64,000 nucleotides of DNA from Streptomyces deccanensis (GTDB lineage Bacteria; Actinomycetota; Actinomycetes; Streptomycetales; Streptomycetaceae), in NCBI RefSeq assembly GCF_022385335.1, contig NZ_CP092431.1, positions 6,696,001-6,760,000 on the forward strand, written 5' to 3'. The notes beneath the pieces were generated by a model. The model saw nothing but the letters and a program-made list of their open reading frames with translations, made no database searches and was not told the origin of the DNA. A program made the translations under genes and the position numbers. This document shows, one piece after another, positions 24,930-34,181 of this stretch (within the stretch, counting starts at the first letter, position 1; each line of letters begins with the position of its first letter).

Positions 24930-25706
24930 TCACCCCGTCGAGGAACGCCTCCTGATCTTCGAGCCCAGCCACACCAGCGGGTCGTACTTGCGGTCGACGG
25001 CCCGCTCCTTGAGGGGGATCAGGGCGTTGTCCGTGATCTTGATGCCCTCGGGGCACACCTCGGTGCAGCACTTGGTGATGTTGCAGTAGCCGAGACCGTG
25101 TTCGTCCTGGGCGGTTTTCTTGCGGTCCAGGCCGGTGGCCTCGGCCGCGTCCAGCGGGTGCATGTCCAGTTCCGCGACGCGCATCAGGAAGCGGGGACCC
25201 GCGAAGGCCGGCTTGTTCTCCTCGTGGTCGCGGACGACGTGGCAGGTGTCCTGGCACAGGAAGCACTCGATGCACTTCCGGAACTCCTGCGGCCGGTCCA
25301 CGTCCTCCTGCATCATCCGGTACTCGCCCGGGGCGAGCTTCTCCGGCGGTACGAAGGCCGGGACCTCACGCGCCTTGGTGTAGTTGAACCCCACGTCCGT
25401 GACCAGGTCACGGACCACCGGGAAGGCACGCAGCGGCGTCACGGTGATCGTCTCGTCGCGCTCGAACACCGACATGCGAGTCATGCACATCAGCCGGGGG
25501 CGGCCGTTGATCTCCGCCGAACACGAACCGCATTTGCCCGCCTTGCAGTTCCAGCGGACGGCGAGGTCGGGGGCCTGGGTCGCCTGGAGGCGGTGGATGA
25601 TGTCGAGGACCACCTCGCCCTCGTTCACCTCGACCCTGAAGTCCTTCAGGTCACCGCCCTCGACATCGCCGCGCCACACCTTGAAGCGGGCCTCGTAACC
25701 GCTCAT
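24930..25706 (-). CDS. sdhB: Succinate dehydrogenase/fumarate reductase iron-sulfur subunit
   Basis: 258 aa from the ATG at 25706 (MSGYEARFKVWRGDVEGGDL). Ferredoxin-like N-terminal domain with the [2Fe-2S] cysteines in NCKAGKCGSCSAEINGRPRL and the following CMTRM. C-terminal domain with ECFLCQDTCHVVRD and YCNITKCCTEVCPEGI for the [4Fe-4S] and third cluster. It transfers electrons between SdhA and the membrane subunit. It starts 22 nt after the sdhA stop. The set resembles the Wolinella-type (SdhE-less) succinate:menaquinone reductases common in actinobacteria. Confidence 0.97.
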   Translation of the reverse strand: MSGYEARFKVWRGDVEGGDLKDFRVEVNEGEVVLDIIHRLQATQAPDLAVRWNCKAGKCGSCSAEINGRPRLMCMTRMSVFERDETITVTPLRAFPVVRDLVTDVGFNYTKAREVPAFVPPEKLAPGEYRMMQEDVDRPQEFRKCIECFLCQDTCHVVRDHEENKPAFAGPRFLMRVAELDMHPLDAAEATGLDRKKTAQDEHGLGYCNITKCCTEVCPEGIKITDNALIPLKERAVDRKYDPLVWLGSKIRRRSSTG

Positions 25707-25728
25707 GATCGCGGCTCCTCGTAGCTGC

Positions 25729-27669
25729 TCACTCGTACAGCTCCTCTTCGGCGAGGTACTTGACCAGCTCCTCCTTGTCGAAGAGGGCGAGCAGGTCGGG
25801 ACGGATGGCTTCGGTGGTCTCCCGGGTGAGGGCGATCGGGCCGACCACGCTGTCGCCGGCCGCCGGATCGGTGAGCCGGCAGAGCAGGTTGATCCGGCGC
25901 CAGTCGCGGTCCATCGTCGGATGGTCCTCGCGGGTGTGGCCGCCACGGGACTCCGTGCGCTCCAGCGCCGCCCTCGCCACACACTCGCTGACCAGCAGCA
26001 TGTTCCGCAGGTCCAGGGCGAGGTGCCAGCCGGGGTTGAACTGCCGGTGCCCCTCGACCCCCGCCCGGCGCGCCCGCACCCGCAGATCGGCGAGCCTCTC
26101 CAGCGCCTGTTCCATCTCGCCCTCGCGGCGGATGATGCCGACCAGGTCGTTCATGGCCTGCTGGAGTTCCTGGTGGAGGGTGTACGGGTTCTCCGGCGGC
26201 CGGCTCCCCGCCGCCGCGGCCTCCCCGGGCGCCGGGCCCTCGGCGGAGAACGGACGCAGCGCCTCGGCGGCGGCCGTGTCGACCTCGATGTCGTCCACCG
26301 GAGGGCGTGCACCGGCCAGGCCCGCCGCGTACTCGGCCGCGTGCAGGCCCGCCCGGCGGCCGAAGACCAGCAGGTCGGAGAGGGAGTTGCCGCCCAGCCG
26401 GTTGGAGCCGTGCATCCCGCCGGCCACCTCACCGGCCGCGAACAGGCCCGGCACCCCGCGTGCGGCGGCCGTGTCCGACTCGACCGCGATCCCGCCCATC
26501 ACGTAGTGGCAGGTCGGCCCGACCTCCATCGCCTCCGCCGTGATGTCGACGTCCGCCAGCTCCTTGAACTGGTGGTACATGGACGGCAGTCGGCGCCGGA
26601 TGGTCTCCGCCGGCATGCGGGTCGACACGTCCAGGAAGACCCCGCCGTGCGGCGAGCCCCGGCCCGCCTTCACCTCGGCGTTGATGGCCCGCGCCACCTC
26701 GTCGCGCGGCAGCAGCTCGGGCGGGCGCCGGTTGTGGTCCGGGTCCTCGTACCAGCGGTCGCCCTCCTCCTCGGACTCCGCGTACTTCTCCTTGAAGACA
26801 TCCGGGATGTAGTCGAACATGAACCGCTTGTTCTCGGAGTTCCTGAGCACCCCGCCGTCGCCGCGCACCGACTCCGTGACGAGGATGCCCTTCACCGACG
26901 GCGGCCAGACCATGCCCGTCGGATGGAACTGCACGAACTCCATGTTCAGCAGCGGCGCACCGGCGAGCAGCGCCAGCGCGTGCCCGTCACCCGTGTACTC
27001 CCACGAGTTCGAGGTCACCTTGAACGACTTGCCGATGCCGCCGGTCGCGATGACGACGGCGGGAGCTTCCAGGACGAAGAACCGGCCCGACTCGCGCTCG
27101 TACGCGAACGCCCCGGACACCCGGTCGCCGTCCTTCAGCACCCGGGTGACCGTGCACTCCTGGAAGACCTTCAGCCGGGACTCGTAGTCACCGGTCTCCT
27201 TGTGGTCCTCCTGCTGGAGCGCGACGATCTTCTGCTGGAGGGTGCGGATCAGCTCCAGGCCCGTACGGTCGCCGACGTGGGCGAGGCGCGGGTACTCGTG
27301 GCCGCCGAAGTTGCGCTGCGAGATGCGGCCGTCCTTCGTACGGTCGAAGAGGGCGCCCCAGGTCTCCAGCTCCCAGACCCGGTCGGGAGCCTCCTTGGCG
27401 TGCAGCTCGGCCATCCGCCACTGGTTGAGGAACTTGCCGCCGCGCATGGTGTCGCGGAAGTGGACCTGCCAGTTGTCACCGGAGTTGACGTTGCCCATGG
27501 CGGCCGCGATGCCGCCCTCGGCCATCACCGTGTGGGCCTTGCCGAACAGGGACTTGCAGATCACGGCCGTACGGGCGCCCCGCTCGCGGGCCTCGATCGC
27601 GGCGCGCAGTCCGGCGCCGCCGGCGCCGATCACGACGACGTCCCACTCCTGTCGTTCGACCACGGACAT
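25729..27669 (-). CDS. sdhA: Succinate dehydrogenase/fumarate reductase flavoprotein subunit
   Basis: 646 aa from the ATG at 27669, which overlaps the sdhC stop as TGATG. FAD-binding Rossmann motif VVVIGAGGAGLRAAIEA at residues 11-27; KAHTVMAEGGIAAAMG carries the His that binds FAD covalently. Substrate-site blocks LLNMEFVQFHPTGMVWP, TRMPAETIRRRLPSMY and PTCHYVMGGIAVESD are present, and the catalytic Arg/His set appears intact. It oxidises succinate or reduces fumarate with the co-transcribed sdhB and sdhC. The frame continues open upstream across sdhC, but that extension is a shadow. Confidence 0.97.
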   Translation of the reverse strand: MSVVERQEWDVVVIGAGGAGLRAAIEARERGARTAVICKSLFGKAHTVMAEGGIAAAMGNVNSGDNWQVHFRDTMRGGKFLNQWRMAELHAKEAPDRVWELETWGALFDRTKDGRISQRNFGGHEYPRLAHVGDRTGLELIRTLQQKIVALQQEDHKETGDYESRLKVFQECTVTRVLKDGDRVSGAFAYERESGRFFVLEAPAVVIATGGIGKSFKVTSNSWEYTGDGHALALLAGAPLLNMEFVQFHPTGMVWPPSVKGILVTESVRGDGGVLRNSENKRFMFDYIPDVFKEKYAESEEEGDRWYEDPDHNRRPPELLPRDEVARAINAEVKAGRGSPHGGVFLDVSTRMPAETIRRRLPSMYHQFKELADVDITAEAMEVGPTCHYVMGGIAVESDTAAARGVPGLFAAGEVAGGMHGSNRLGGNSLSDLLVFGRRAGLHAAEYAAGLAGARPPVDDIEVDTAAAEALRPFSAEGPAPGEAAAAGSRPPENPYTLHQELQQAMNDLVGIIRREGEMEQALERLADLRVRARRAGVEGHRQFNPGWHLALDLRNMLLVSECVARAALERTESRGGHTREDHPTMDRDWRRINLLCRLTDPAAGDSVVGPIALTRETTEAIRPDLLALFDKEELVKYLAEEELYE

Positions 27670-28505
27670 CAGAACAACCTCGGATCGTCGAAGGCGCCGG
27701 ACGCGACCAGGTACACGTAGAAGTCGGCGAGCGCCACGCTCACCAACGAGGCCCAGGCGAGCTGCATGTGACGGGCGTTCAGCTTGCCGACCCACTGCCA
27801 CATCCGGTAGCGCACGGGATGCTTGGAGAAGTGCTTGAGCTTGCCGCCGACGATGTGCCGACAGGAGTGGCAGGAGAGGGTGTACGCCCAGATCAGCACG
27901 ATGTTGACGAGGAACACGAGGGTGCCGAGGCCCATGTGGCCCCACGCGTAGGTCTCGTCGCGGAAGGTGAGGACCGTGTCGTAGGTGAGGATGCCGGCGA
28001 CCAGCAGGGCGGCGTAGAAGAAGTACCGGTGCAGGTTCTGCAGGATCAGCGGGAAGCGGGTCTCGCCCGAGTACGTCCGGTGCGGCTCGGCCACCGCGCA
28101 GGCGGGCGGGGACGCCCAGAAGCCGCGGTAGTAGGCCTTGCGGTAGTAGTAGCAGGTCAGGCGGAAGCCGAGCGGGAAGATCAGGATGATGATCGCCGGT
28201 GAGATGCCCCACCAGGCGCCGAAGATCTCCCAGTTGGGGCCGCCGTGCATGGGTTCGCAGCGTTCCGCCAGACAGGGCGAGTAGAACGGCGAGACGTACG
28301 GGGCGGCGTAGTAGTGCTCGTCGGCGAAGGCCCGCCAGGTCGAGTACACGATGAAGGCGAGCAGTCCGGCGGCCGTGGCGGCGGGGGCCAGCCACCAGCG
28401 GTCGGTGCGCAGGTGCGGGGCGGAGATCGCGGCGCGCGTACGGGTCCGCACGCCGCCGCGCTGTGGAAGGGGTTCTGTTGCCGGTGGTTCCGTACCAGTG
28501 GCCAA
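27669..28505 (-). CDS. sdhC: Succinate dehydrogenase cytochrome b-type membrane subunit
   Basis: About 278 aa from a TTG at 28505 with GGGAG 7 nt upstream; a downstream GTG (MRTRTRAAI) is an alternative. Five transmembrane helices are visible: WWLAPAATAAGLLAFIVYS, WGISPAIIILIFPLGFRL, YFFYAALLVAGILTYDTVL, MGLGTLVFLVNIVLIWAY and MQLAWASLVSVALADFYVYL. Histidines suited to heme ligation lie in QNLHRYFFY, WGHMGLG, CHSCRHIVGG and NARHMQLAW. This is a single-polypeptide cytochrome b anchor, binding two hemes in related enzymes, that passes electrons to menaquinone. Annotation software may call it hypothetical because of low sequence identity. Confidence 0.88.
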   Translation of the reverse strand: MATGTEPPATEPLPQRGGVRTRTRAAISAPHLRTDRWWLAPAATAAGLLAFIVYSTWRAFADEHYYAAPYVSPFYSPCLAERCEPMHGGPNWEIFGAWWGISPAIIILIFPLGFRLTCYYYRKAYYRGFWASPPACAVAEPHRTYSGETRFPLILQNLHRYFFYAALLVAGILTYDTVLTFRDETYAWGHMGLGTLVFLVNIVLIWAYTLSCHSCRHIVGGKLKHFSKHPVRYRMWQWVGKLNARHMQLAWASLVSVALADFYVYLVASGAFDDPRLF

Positions 28506-28555
28506 CGGGGGACTCCCGGTCGGGTTGGTTGTCGGGGGTGGACGGACGACGGCGG

Positions 28556-28846
28556 TCAGGGGGCGCGGCGGTCGCGGGAGCCGAGGCCCTCGTCGTCCGA
28601 GTCCGTCCACAGGGAGCTGTCGTACGGGGTGTCGGGGATGGGGACGAGGTCGGGGCGACGCGGCTTCGTCTGCGCGGAGGCGGCCTCGCCCAGCAGCGCG
28701 ATGCTCTCGCGCAGGTGGTCCGCGTCGGTGCGGACGCGGCGTATCTCCAGGCCGCTGCCGCCGAGTTGCTGTTCCAGGCGACGTACGGACCGGGTCAGTT
28801 CGTCCAGGCAGCGCCGGACCGACGTCAAATCGTCGTGCACGGACAT
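28556..28846 (-). CDS. Small coiled-coil protein upstream of sdhC
   Basis: 96 aa (MSVHDDLTSVRRCLDELTRS). A predicted coiled coil covers residues 1-55, with heptad-like Leu/Val spacing (LTSVRRCLDELTRSVRRLEQ, then QLGGSGLEIRRVRTDADHL). An acidic, disordered tail has TPYDSSLWTDSDDEGLG. It is the first gene of the sdh transcription unit (50 nt to sdhC) and recurs upstream of this sdh set in Streptomyces as far as I recall. The function is unknown; regulatory or assembly roles would be guesses. Confidence 0.75.
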   Translation of the reverse strand: MSVHDDLTSVRRCLDELTRSVRRLEQQLGGSGLEIRRVRTDADHLRESIALLGEAASAQTKPRRPDLVPIPDTPYDSSLWTDSDDEGLGSRDRRAP

Positions 28847-29334
28847 GACTTGCCCTCGCTTTCAGGGGGTGGTGGGCCCCAAGGCGGCAACGTTCATGCG
28901 CCTGCGAGTGTCGCGCGTCACACCTGCCGGTGGGAAGCGGTTTGCGGTTTTCTTTTGCGCGGGTGGGGGTCGGCCGGGTGGGTGCGTTGTCGGGTGCGGG
29001 TGCGTTGGGCGTCTCGCGCAGTTCCCCGCGCCCCTAAAGACCCAGGCCCTGCGGGCCTGAAAAGCAAGGAGCGCAGCCCCAGCTTTTCAGGGGCGCGGGG
29101 AACTGCGCGAGAAGCCCCACCGGGCCGCAGCCGCCACGCACCCATCCGGCCGCACCCCCGGAGGGCGACGCGGCCAAACGGGTGGGTTCCGGCGCGCCCC
29201 CGTCGTGTCGGCGGCCCCACGACAACCGCGTCCTCTTCAGTGGGCCGCATCCGTCTGATCAGCTCCATATACCGCCGAACGTGATCAGAGCCACCCCCGT
29301 CCCCGTACTCCCACCGCGGAGCGAGGAGGTCGCC
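28847..29334. other. 488-nt divergent intergenic region (sdh operon / peptide-binding lipoprotein)
   Basis: Contains inverted repeat copy C and the two divergent promoters, which I cannot pinpoint. GAGGAGG just before 29335 is the lipoprotein Shine-Dalgarno. No gene recognised. Confidence 0.6.
29014..29110. repeat. Long GC-rich inverted repeat, copy C
   Basis: Arms 29014-29035 and 29089-29110 are perfect complements identical in core to copies A and B. The interior is rearranged relative to A/B: the AGGCCCTGCGGGCCT hairpin precedes the GAAAAGC segment, as if the centre were inverted. Confidence 0.85.
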
Positions 29335-31545
29335 ATGACGCCGATTCCCCACGACCGCGTTCGACCGCGCGCCCCGCGCCGCTCCCTGGTGTTCCTCGCC
29401 GCAGGCGTGCTCACGATGCCCGTGCTGAGCGGATGCGGTGAGGAGGACCCGGCGGGCAGACCCGTCGCCGAGCAGGACATCGCGCCCGCCGCGCGAAACC
29501 TGGTCGCCGACGGCGGCACCCTGCGCTGGGCCGTGGACGCCGTACCGGAGACGTTGAACACGTTCCAGGCGGACGCCGACCCGGCCACCACGCGGATCGC
29601 CGGGGCCGTACTGCCGTCGATGTACCGCCTCGACGCCAGCGGACGCCCCGAGATCAACTCCGACTACGTGGAGTCCGCGAAGGTCGTCGAGCGCGAGCCC
29701 CGGCAGGTCGTGCTCTACAAGCTCAACCAGCAGGCGGTGTGGAGCGACGGCCGGGAGATCGGCGCCGCCGACTTCGCCGCGCAGTGGCGGGCCCTGTCCG
29801 GCAAGGACTCCGCGTACTGGACGGCCCGCAACGCCGGCTACGAACGCATCGAGAAGATCGAACGCGGCGACAACGACCTGGAGGTCCGGGTCACCTTCGC
29901 CCGCCCGTACGCCGACTGGAAGTCGCTGTTCTCGCCGCTGTACCCGAAGCAGGTGATGGGCACCCCGGACTCCTTCAACGACGGCGCCCGCAAGAAGCTC
30001 AAGGTCACCGCCGGTCCGTTCGCGCTGAAGGACATCGACCGCAAGGGCGGCGCGGTCACGCTCACCCGCAATCCCCGCTGGTGGGGCCGCACCGCCAAGG
30101 TCTCGACCCTGGTGCTGCGTGCCGTGCCGCGTACCGAGCGGGTCGAGGCGCTGGCCGAGGACAAGGTCGACATCGCCGAGATCGACTCGGTCCAGGCCGA
30201 GAGGATCATGCTCGCCTCCCGGGACAAGAAGGAGTCGGGGGCCGCGGGGCCCCTCGCGCAGGGCGATTCCGCGAAGGCGCTGCGTTCCTGGGCGATCGCG
30301 CACGGCTCGGACGAGAAGGCCGCCGACGACGAGATCAGCGCCCGGAAGAAGCGGCGCCAGGCGATCGCCGCGTACACCGCCCAGCAGTCCGCCCTGCGCG
30401 GCTTCACCGTCCGCCGCTCCCTGGAGCCCGCCTACACCCAGCTCGCCCTGAACGGCTCCGACGGCCCCCTCGCCGACGAGCGGGTCCGCCGCGCCGTCGC
30501 CCGCGCGATCGACCGTGAGAAGCTCGCCGCCCTCGTCCTGGAGCCGCTCGGCCTGCCCGCCGTCCCCGTCGGCAGCCACCTCGCCCTCGCCGGGCAGGCC
30601 GCCTACGCCGACAACAGCGGCGCTCTCGGTGGCCAGGACACCGATGAGGCACGCGCCCTCCTCGCCGACGCTGGCTGGGAACCGGGCGGCCCCCTCGCAC
30701 CCGGCAGGAAGGCGGCCGGCGCGGAGGGCGAGAAGGAGCAGCGGACCGAACGGAAGAACAAGGACTCCGAGGACTCCCGGAACTCCGAGGACTCCCGGAA
30801 CGCCGAGGACTCCCGGAACTCCGAGGACGAGAGCACGTACATCGTCGGTCAGGACGACAAGCCGAACGACGCCGACGGGAACCTCGCCCAGGACGGCAAG
30901 CAGTTCAAGCCGGGCGGCGCGCCCGGCGCGTACGCCCCGCGCGGGACGCGGGCGCCCGCCGATGCCGCCAGGGGCCCGCTCGCCAAGAACGGCAAGCTGC
31001 TGACGCTGCGGTTCGTGCTGCCGTCGGGGCCGGGCACGGAGTCGCTGCGGGCCGTCGGTGCGCGGATCGCCGCGATGCTGGAGCGCGTCGGGATCCGTAC
31101 GGAGATCTCCAAGGTCGCGGACGAGAGCTACTTCAAGGACCACATCGCGAACGGGCAGTACGACCTCGCGCTGTACTCCTGGCCCGCCTCCGCGTACCCC
31201 GCGACCGACGCCCGGCCGATCTACGCCAAGCCGGTGCCCGCGGCCGACGGCTCGCTGAGCGTCGAGCAGAACTACACGCGGGTCGGCACCGACCGGGTCG
31301 ACCAGCTCTTCGACCAGGCCGTCTCCACCCTCGACGAGGCGAAGACGCGCGCCCTGATCCGCAAGGCGGACGCCCGTATCTGGGCCGCCGCCGGGTCCAT
31401 CCCCCTCTACCAGCGGCCCCAGCTCGTCGCCGCCCGCACCGACCTCGCGAACGCGGGTGCCTTCGGCTTCCAGACCCCGTTCTACGAGGACATGGGCTTC
31501 CTGAAGAAGGGCGCGCAGGGTCCGGCGCGGCCCACGGGGACGTAG
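29335..31545 (+). CDS. Orphan ABC-type peptide-binding lipoprotein (SBP family 5)
   Basis: 736 aa, unusually long for the family (about 550-600). The signal peptide ends in the lipobox LSGC (VLTMPVLSGCGEEDPAG). Family 5 blocks include the N-terminal TLRWAVDAVPETLNTFQ, VWSDGREIGAADFAAQW, VTLTRNPRWWGRTAKV and ERVRRAVARAIDREKLAAL-type segments. Residues about 460-555 form an insertion of Glu/Asp/Ser-rich SEDSRN repeats and a Gly/Pro linker, which splits lobe II and accounts for the extra length. No permease or ATPase is adjacent; typA follows. It may deliver ligands to one of the importers downstream or act as a sensor. ATG 29335 has GGAGG upstream. Confidence 0.88.
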   Translation: MTPIPHDRVRPRAPRRSLVFLAAGVLTMPVLSGCGEEDPAGRPVAEQDIAPAARNLVADGGTLRWAVDAVPETLNTFQADADPATTRIAGAVLPSMYRLDASGRPEINSDYVESAKVVEREPRQVVLYKLNQQAVWSDGREIGAADFAAQWRALSGKDSAYWTARNAGYERIEKIERGDNDLEVRVTFARPYADWKSLFSPLYPKQVMGTPDSFNDGARKKLKVTAGPFALKDIDRKGGAVTLTRNPRWWGRTAKVSTLVLRAVPRTERVEALAEDKVDIAEIDSVQAERIMLASRDKKESGAAGPLAQGDSAKALRSWAIAHGSDEKAADDEISARKKRRQAIAAYTAQQSALRGFTVRRSLEPAYTQLALNGSDGPLADERVRRAVARAIDREKLAALVLEPLGLPAVPVGSHLALAGQAAYADNSGALGGQDTDEARALLADAGWEPGGPLAPGRKAAGAEGEKEQRTERKNKDSEDSRNSEDSRNAEDSRNSEDESTYIVGQDDKPNDADGNLAQDGKQFKPGGAPGAYAPRGTRAPADAARGPLAKNGKLLTLRFVLPSGPGTESLRAVGARIAAMLERVGIRTEISKVADESYFKDHIANGQYDLALYSWPASAYPATDARPIYAKPVPAADGSLSVEQNYTRVGTDRVDQLFDQAVSTLDEAKTRALIRKADARIWAAAGSIPLYQRPQLVAARTDLANAGAFGFQTPFYEDMGFLKKGAQGPARPTGT

Positions 31546-31572
31546 GCAATCACCCCCTCGATCGAGAGGGCC

Positions 31573-31608
31573 CCGGCCGCCGCCCCGAGTCGTAGGGGCG
31601 GCGGCCGG
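31573..31608 (+). terminator. Hairpin between the lipoprotein gene and typA
   Basis: Perfect 14-bp stem CCGGCCGCCGCCCC (31573-31586) with GGGGCGGCGGCCGG (31595-31608), 8-nt loop. Confidence 0.75.
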
Positions 31609-31809
31609 CGTGTGGGGCGCCCGAGTCGCGGCGGAGCCTGTCTGAGCTGGGCCTGGGCCGGGCCGAGCTGGGCCGGAGCAGCCCGGGGAGCCCTTGCCGC
31701 GTCGGCCCCGTACCATGGGGTGAGGCCGTGGCGTGTCCAGCCCGGCAGGGTCCGCGTGACGAGAGACATACGCGAGGGCCGTCCACACACCCCGGGAGAT
31801 CGCCGCACT

Positions 31810-33717
31810 ATGGCCACGCGCCACGACATTCGCAATGTCGCCATCGTCGCTCACGTAGACCACGGCAAGACCACTCTGGTCGACGCCATGCTCAAGCAGG
31901 CCGGTGCCTTCGCCGCGCACGCCGCCGAGTCGCTCGACGACCGCATGATGGACTCGAACGACCTGGAGCGTGAGAAGGGCATCACGATCCTCGCCAAGAA
32001 CACGGCGGTGAAGTACCACCCGAAGGATGGCGGCGACGTCATCACCATCAACATCATCGACACCCCCGGCCACGCCGACTTCGGTGGTGAGGTCGAGCGC
32101 GGTCTGTCGATGGTGGACGCGGTCGTCCTGCTCGTCGACGCCTCCGAGGGGCCGCTGCCGCAGACCCGCTTCGTGCTGCGCAAGGCGCTCCAGCAGCGCC
32201 TGCCGGTCATCCTGTGCATCAACAAGACGGACCGCGCGGACTCGCGCATCGACGAGGTCGTCAACGAGACCTACGACCTCTTCCTCGACCTCGACGCCGA
32301 CGAGGACCAGATCGAGTTCCCCATCGTCTACGCGTGTGCGCGTGACGGTGTCGCCTCGCTGACCAAGCCGGAGGACGGCACCGTCCCGGCCGACAGCAAC
32401 AGCCTGGAGCCGTTCTTCTCCACGATCCTGTCGCACGTCCCGGCCCCGTCCTACGACGAGTCGGCCCCGCTCCAGGCGCACGTCACCAACCTGGACGCCG
32501 ACAACTTCCTCGGCCGTATCGCGCTGCTCCGCGTCGAGCAGGGTGAGCTGCGCAAGGGCCAGACCGTCACCTGGATCAAGCGTGACGGCACGATGTCCAA
32601 CGTCCGCATCACCGAGCTGATGATGACCGAGGCGCTCACCCGCAAGCCGGCCGAGGTGGCGGGCCCCGGTGACATCTGTGCCGTCGCCGGTATCCCGGAC
32701 ATCATGATCGGCGAGACCCTCGCCGACACCGAGAACCCGATCGCGCTGCCGCTGATCACGGTCGACGAGCCGGCGATCTCGATGACCATCGGCACGAACA
32801 CCTCGCCGCTGGTCGGCCGCGGTGGCACGGGCAAGGGCGCGGACAACAAGGCCGCGGTCAAGGACCGCAAGGTCACCGCCCGCCAGGTCAAGGACCGCCT
32901 CGACCGCGAGCTGGTCGGTAACGTCAGCCTCCGGGTCCTCGACACCGAGCGGCCCGACGCCTGGGAGGTGCAGGGCCGCGGTGAGCTGGCGCTGGCCATC
33001 CTGGTCGAGCAGATGCGCCGTGAGGGCTTCGAGCTGACCATCGGCAAGCCCCAGGTGGTCACCAAGATCGTCGACGGCAAGGTCTACGAGCCGGTCGAGC
33101 GCATGACGATCGACGTCCCCGAGGAGCACATGGGCGCGGTCACGCAGCTCATGGGTGTCCGCAAGGGCCGGATGGACAACATGTCGAACCATGGCTCCGG
33201 CTGGGTCCGCATGGAGTTCGTCGTCCCGTCCCGCGGCCTCATCGGCTTCCGTACGGAGTTCCTGACCGGCACGCGCGGCACGGGCATCGCCCACTCCATC
33301 CACGAGGGCCACGAGCCGTGGTTCGGCACGCTGACGACCCGTAACAACGGCTCGCTCGTCGCCGACCGCGCCGGCGCCGTCACCGCGTTCGCGATGACGA
33401 ACCTCCAGGAGCGCGGTGTGCTGTTCACGGAGCCCGGCACCGAGGTGTACGAGGGCATGATCGTCGGTGAGAACTCGCGCTCCGACGACATGGACGTGAA
33501 CATCACCAAGGAGAAGAAGCTCACGAACATGCGGTCCTCCTCGGCCGACTCGTTCGAGGCGATCGTCCCGCCGCGCAAGCTGTCGCTGGAGCAGTCGCTG
33601 GAGTTCTGCCGCGACGACGAGTGTGTCGAGGTGACCCCGGAGGCCGTGCGCATCCGCAAGGTCAACCTGGACGCCCGCGAGCGCGCGCGTGCCGCGAGCC
33701 GCGCCAAGCACGGCTGA
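31810..33717 (+). CDS. typA: Translational GTPase TypA/BipA
   Basis: 635 aa from the ATG at 31810 (MATRHDIRNVAIVAHVDHG). G1 is AHVDHGKTTLVDAML, G3 DTPGHADFGGEVERG, G4 NKTDRADSR. EF-G-like domains II, III and V follow, and the family-specific C-terminal domain contains NNGSLVADRAGAVTAFAM and SDDMDVNITKEKKLTNMRSS. It is a ribosome-associated GTPase of the EF-G family involved in stress and late 50S assembly. Length and motifs are canonical. It is monocistronic with a terminator 23 nt after the stop. Confidence 0.97.
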   Translation: MATRHDIRNVAIVAHVDHGKTTLVDAMLKQAGAFAAHAAESLDDRMMDSNDLEREKGITILAKNTAVKYHPKDGGDVITINIIDTPGHADFGGEVERGLSMVDAVVLLVDASEGPLPQTRFVLRKALQQRLPVILCINKTDRADSRIDEVVNETYDLFLDLDADEDQIEFPIVYACARDGVASLTKPEDGTVPADSNSLEPFFSTILSHVPAPSYDESAPLQAHVTNLDADNFLGRIALLRVEQGELRKGQTVTWIKRDGTMSNVRITELMMTEALTRKPAEVAGPGDICAVAGIPDIMIGETLADTENPIALPLITVDEPAISMTIGTNTSPLVGRGGTGKGADNKAAVKDRKVTARQVKDRLDRELVGNVSLRVLDTERPDAWEVQGRGELALAILVEQMRREGFELTIGKPQVVTKIVDGKVYEPVERMTIDVPEEHMGAVTQLMGVRKGRMDNMSNHGSGWVRMEFVVPSRGLIGFRTEFLTGTRGTGIAHSIHEGHEPWFGTLTTRNNGSLVADRAGAVTAFAMTNLQERGVLFTEPGTEVYEGMIVGENSRSDDMDVNITKEKKLTNMRSSSADSFEAIVPPRKLSLEQSLEFCRDDECVEVTPEAVRIRKVNLDARERARAASRAKHG

Positions 33718-33739
33718 CGTTCCGTCAATTGCCCTTTGC

Positions 33740-33777
33740 GAAGCCCCGGTTCTCCACCTTCTGGAGGACCGGGCTTC
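33740..33777 (+). terminator. Terminator after typA
   Basis: Hairpin GAAGCCCCGGTTCTCCA / TGGAGGACCGGGCTTC with one bulge and one G-U pair, loop CCTTC. Confidence 0.8.
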
Positions 33778-33789
33778 CGGCCTGCCCGC

Positions 33790-34181
33790 ATACGGGGAAG
33801 ATGCGGTGGGGATACAGGGGATTCGGGGGAGGGTGTGAAGAGGCCGCGGGGGAGGCTGGACTTCCGCACACGATCTTTCGGTTGACTGTCTGAGAGCTGT
33901 GCGGCGCTGTTCGGATATCGGTGTTGCAGCGATCAAGTTTCGGACATGTAAACAAAAATCGTTCCGCGTATGTCCGATTCGCCGGTTTCTCGTCTCACCT
34001 GTCAAGCGCGACCAGGTGTCAATCTTTGCAATTTTTGCTCAAAATATGGACGGTAGGGAGATCCCTATGCCTTCCGCCCTTGACGCGCGTTGACCCGTTT
34101 GGCGAAAGTTCCCCCAAACCACAGAACCTGCCGGTATCTGTGCTGCGCTCAACTCTCCAACCCCCCGGGGGAAGAACAGAC
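33790..34181 (+). promoter_or_regulatory. AT-richer leader/promoter region of the bldK-like operon
   Basis: About 390 nt without a gene, markedly AT-richer than the surroundings from 33890 to 34075. Two perfect inverted repeats are visible. CGGACAT (33941-33947) pairs with ATGTCCG (33970-33976). CACCTG (33996-34001) pairs with CAGGTG (34013-34018). An AATTTTTGCTCAAAAT segment lies near 34031. GGGGGAAGAACAGAC precedes the bldKA ATG at 34182. The region likely holds the promoter and regulator sites of a developmentally important operon; which regulator binds is unknown. Confidence 0.6.

Noticed and set aside
25729..28395. Extended 888-aa form of SdhA
   Set aside because: The extra part lies over sdhC in another frame and lacks similarity; MSVVERQEW with the TGATG overlap is the family N-terminus.
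28918..34005. A 1695-codon open frame on the minus strand, antisense to the lipoprotein and typA genes
   Set aside because: It is antisense to two clearly conserved genes. Composition is Leu/Gly/Arg/Asp/Val-rich without domains. High third-position GC produces such stop-free antisense frames.
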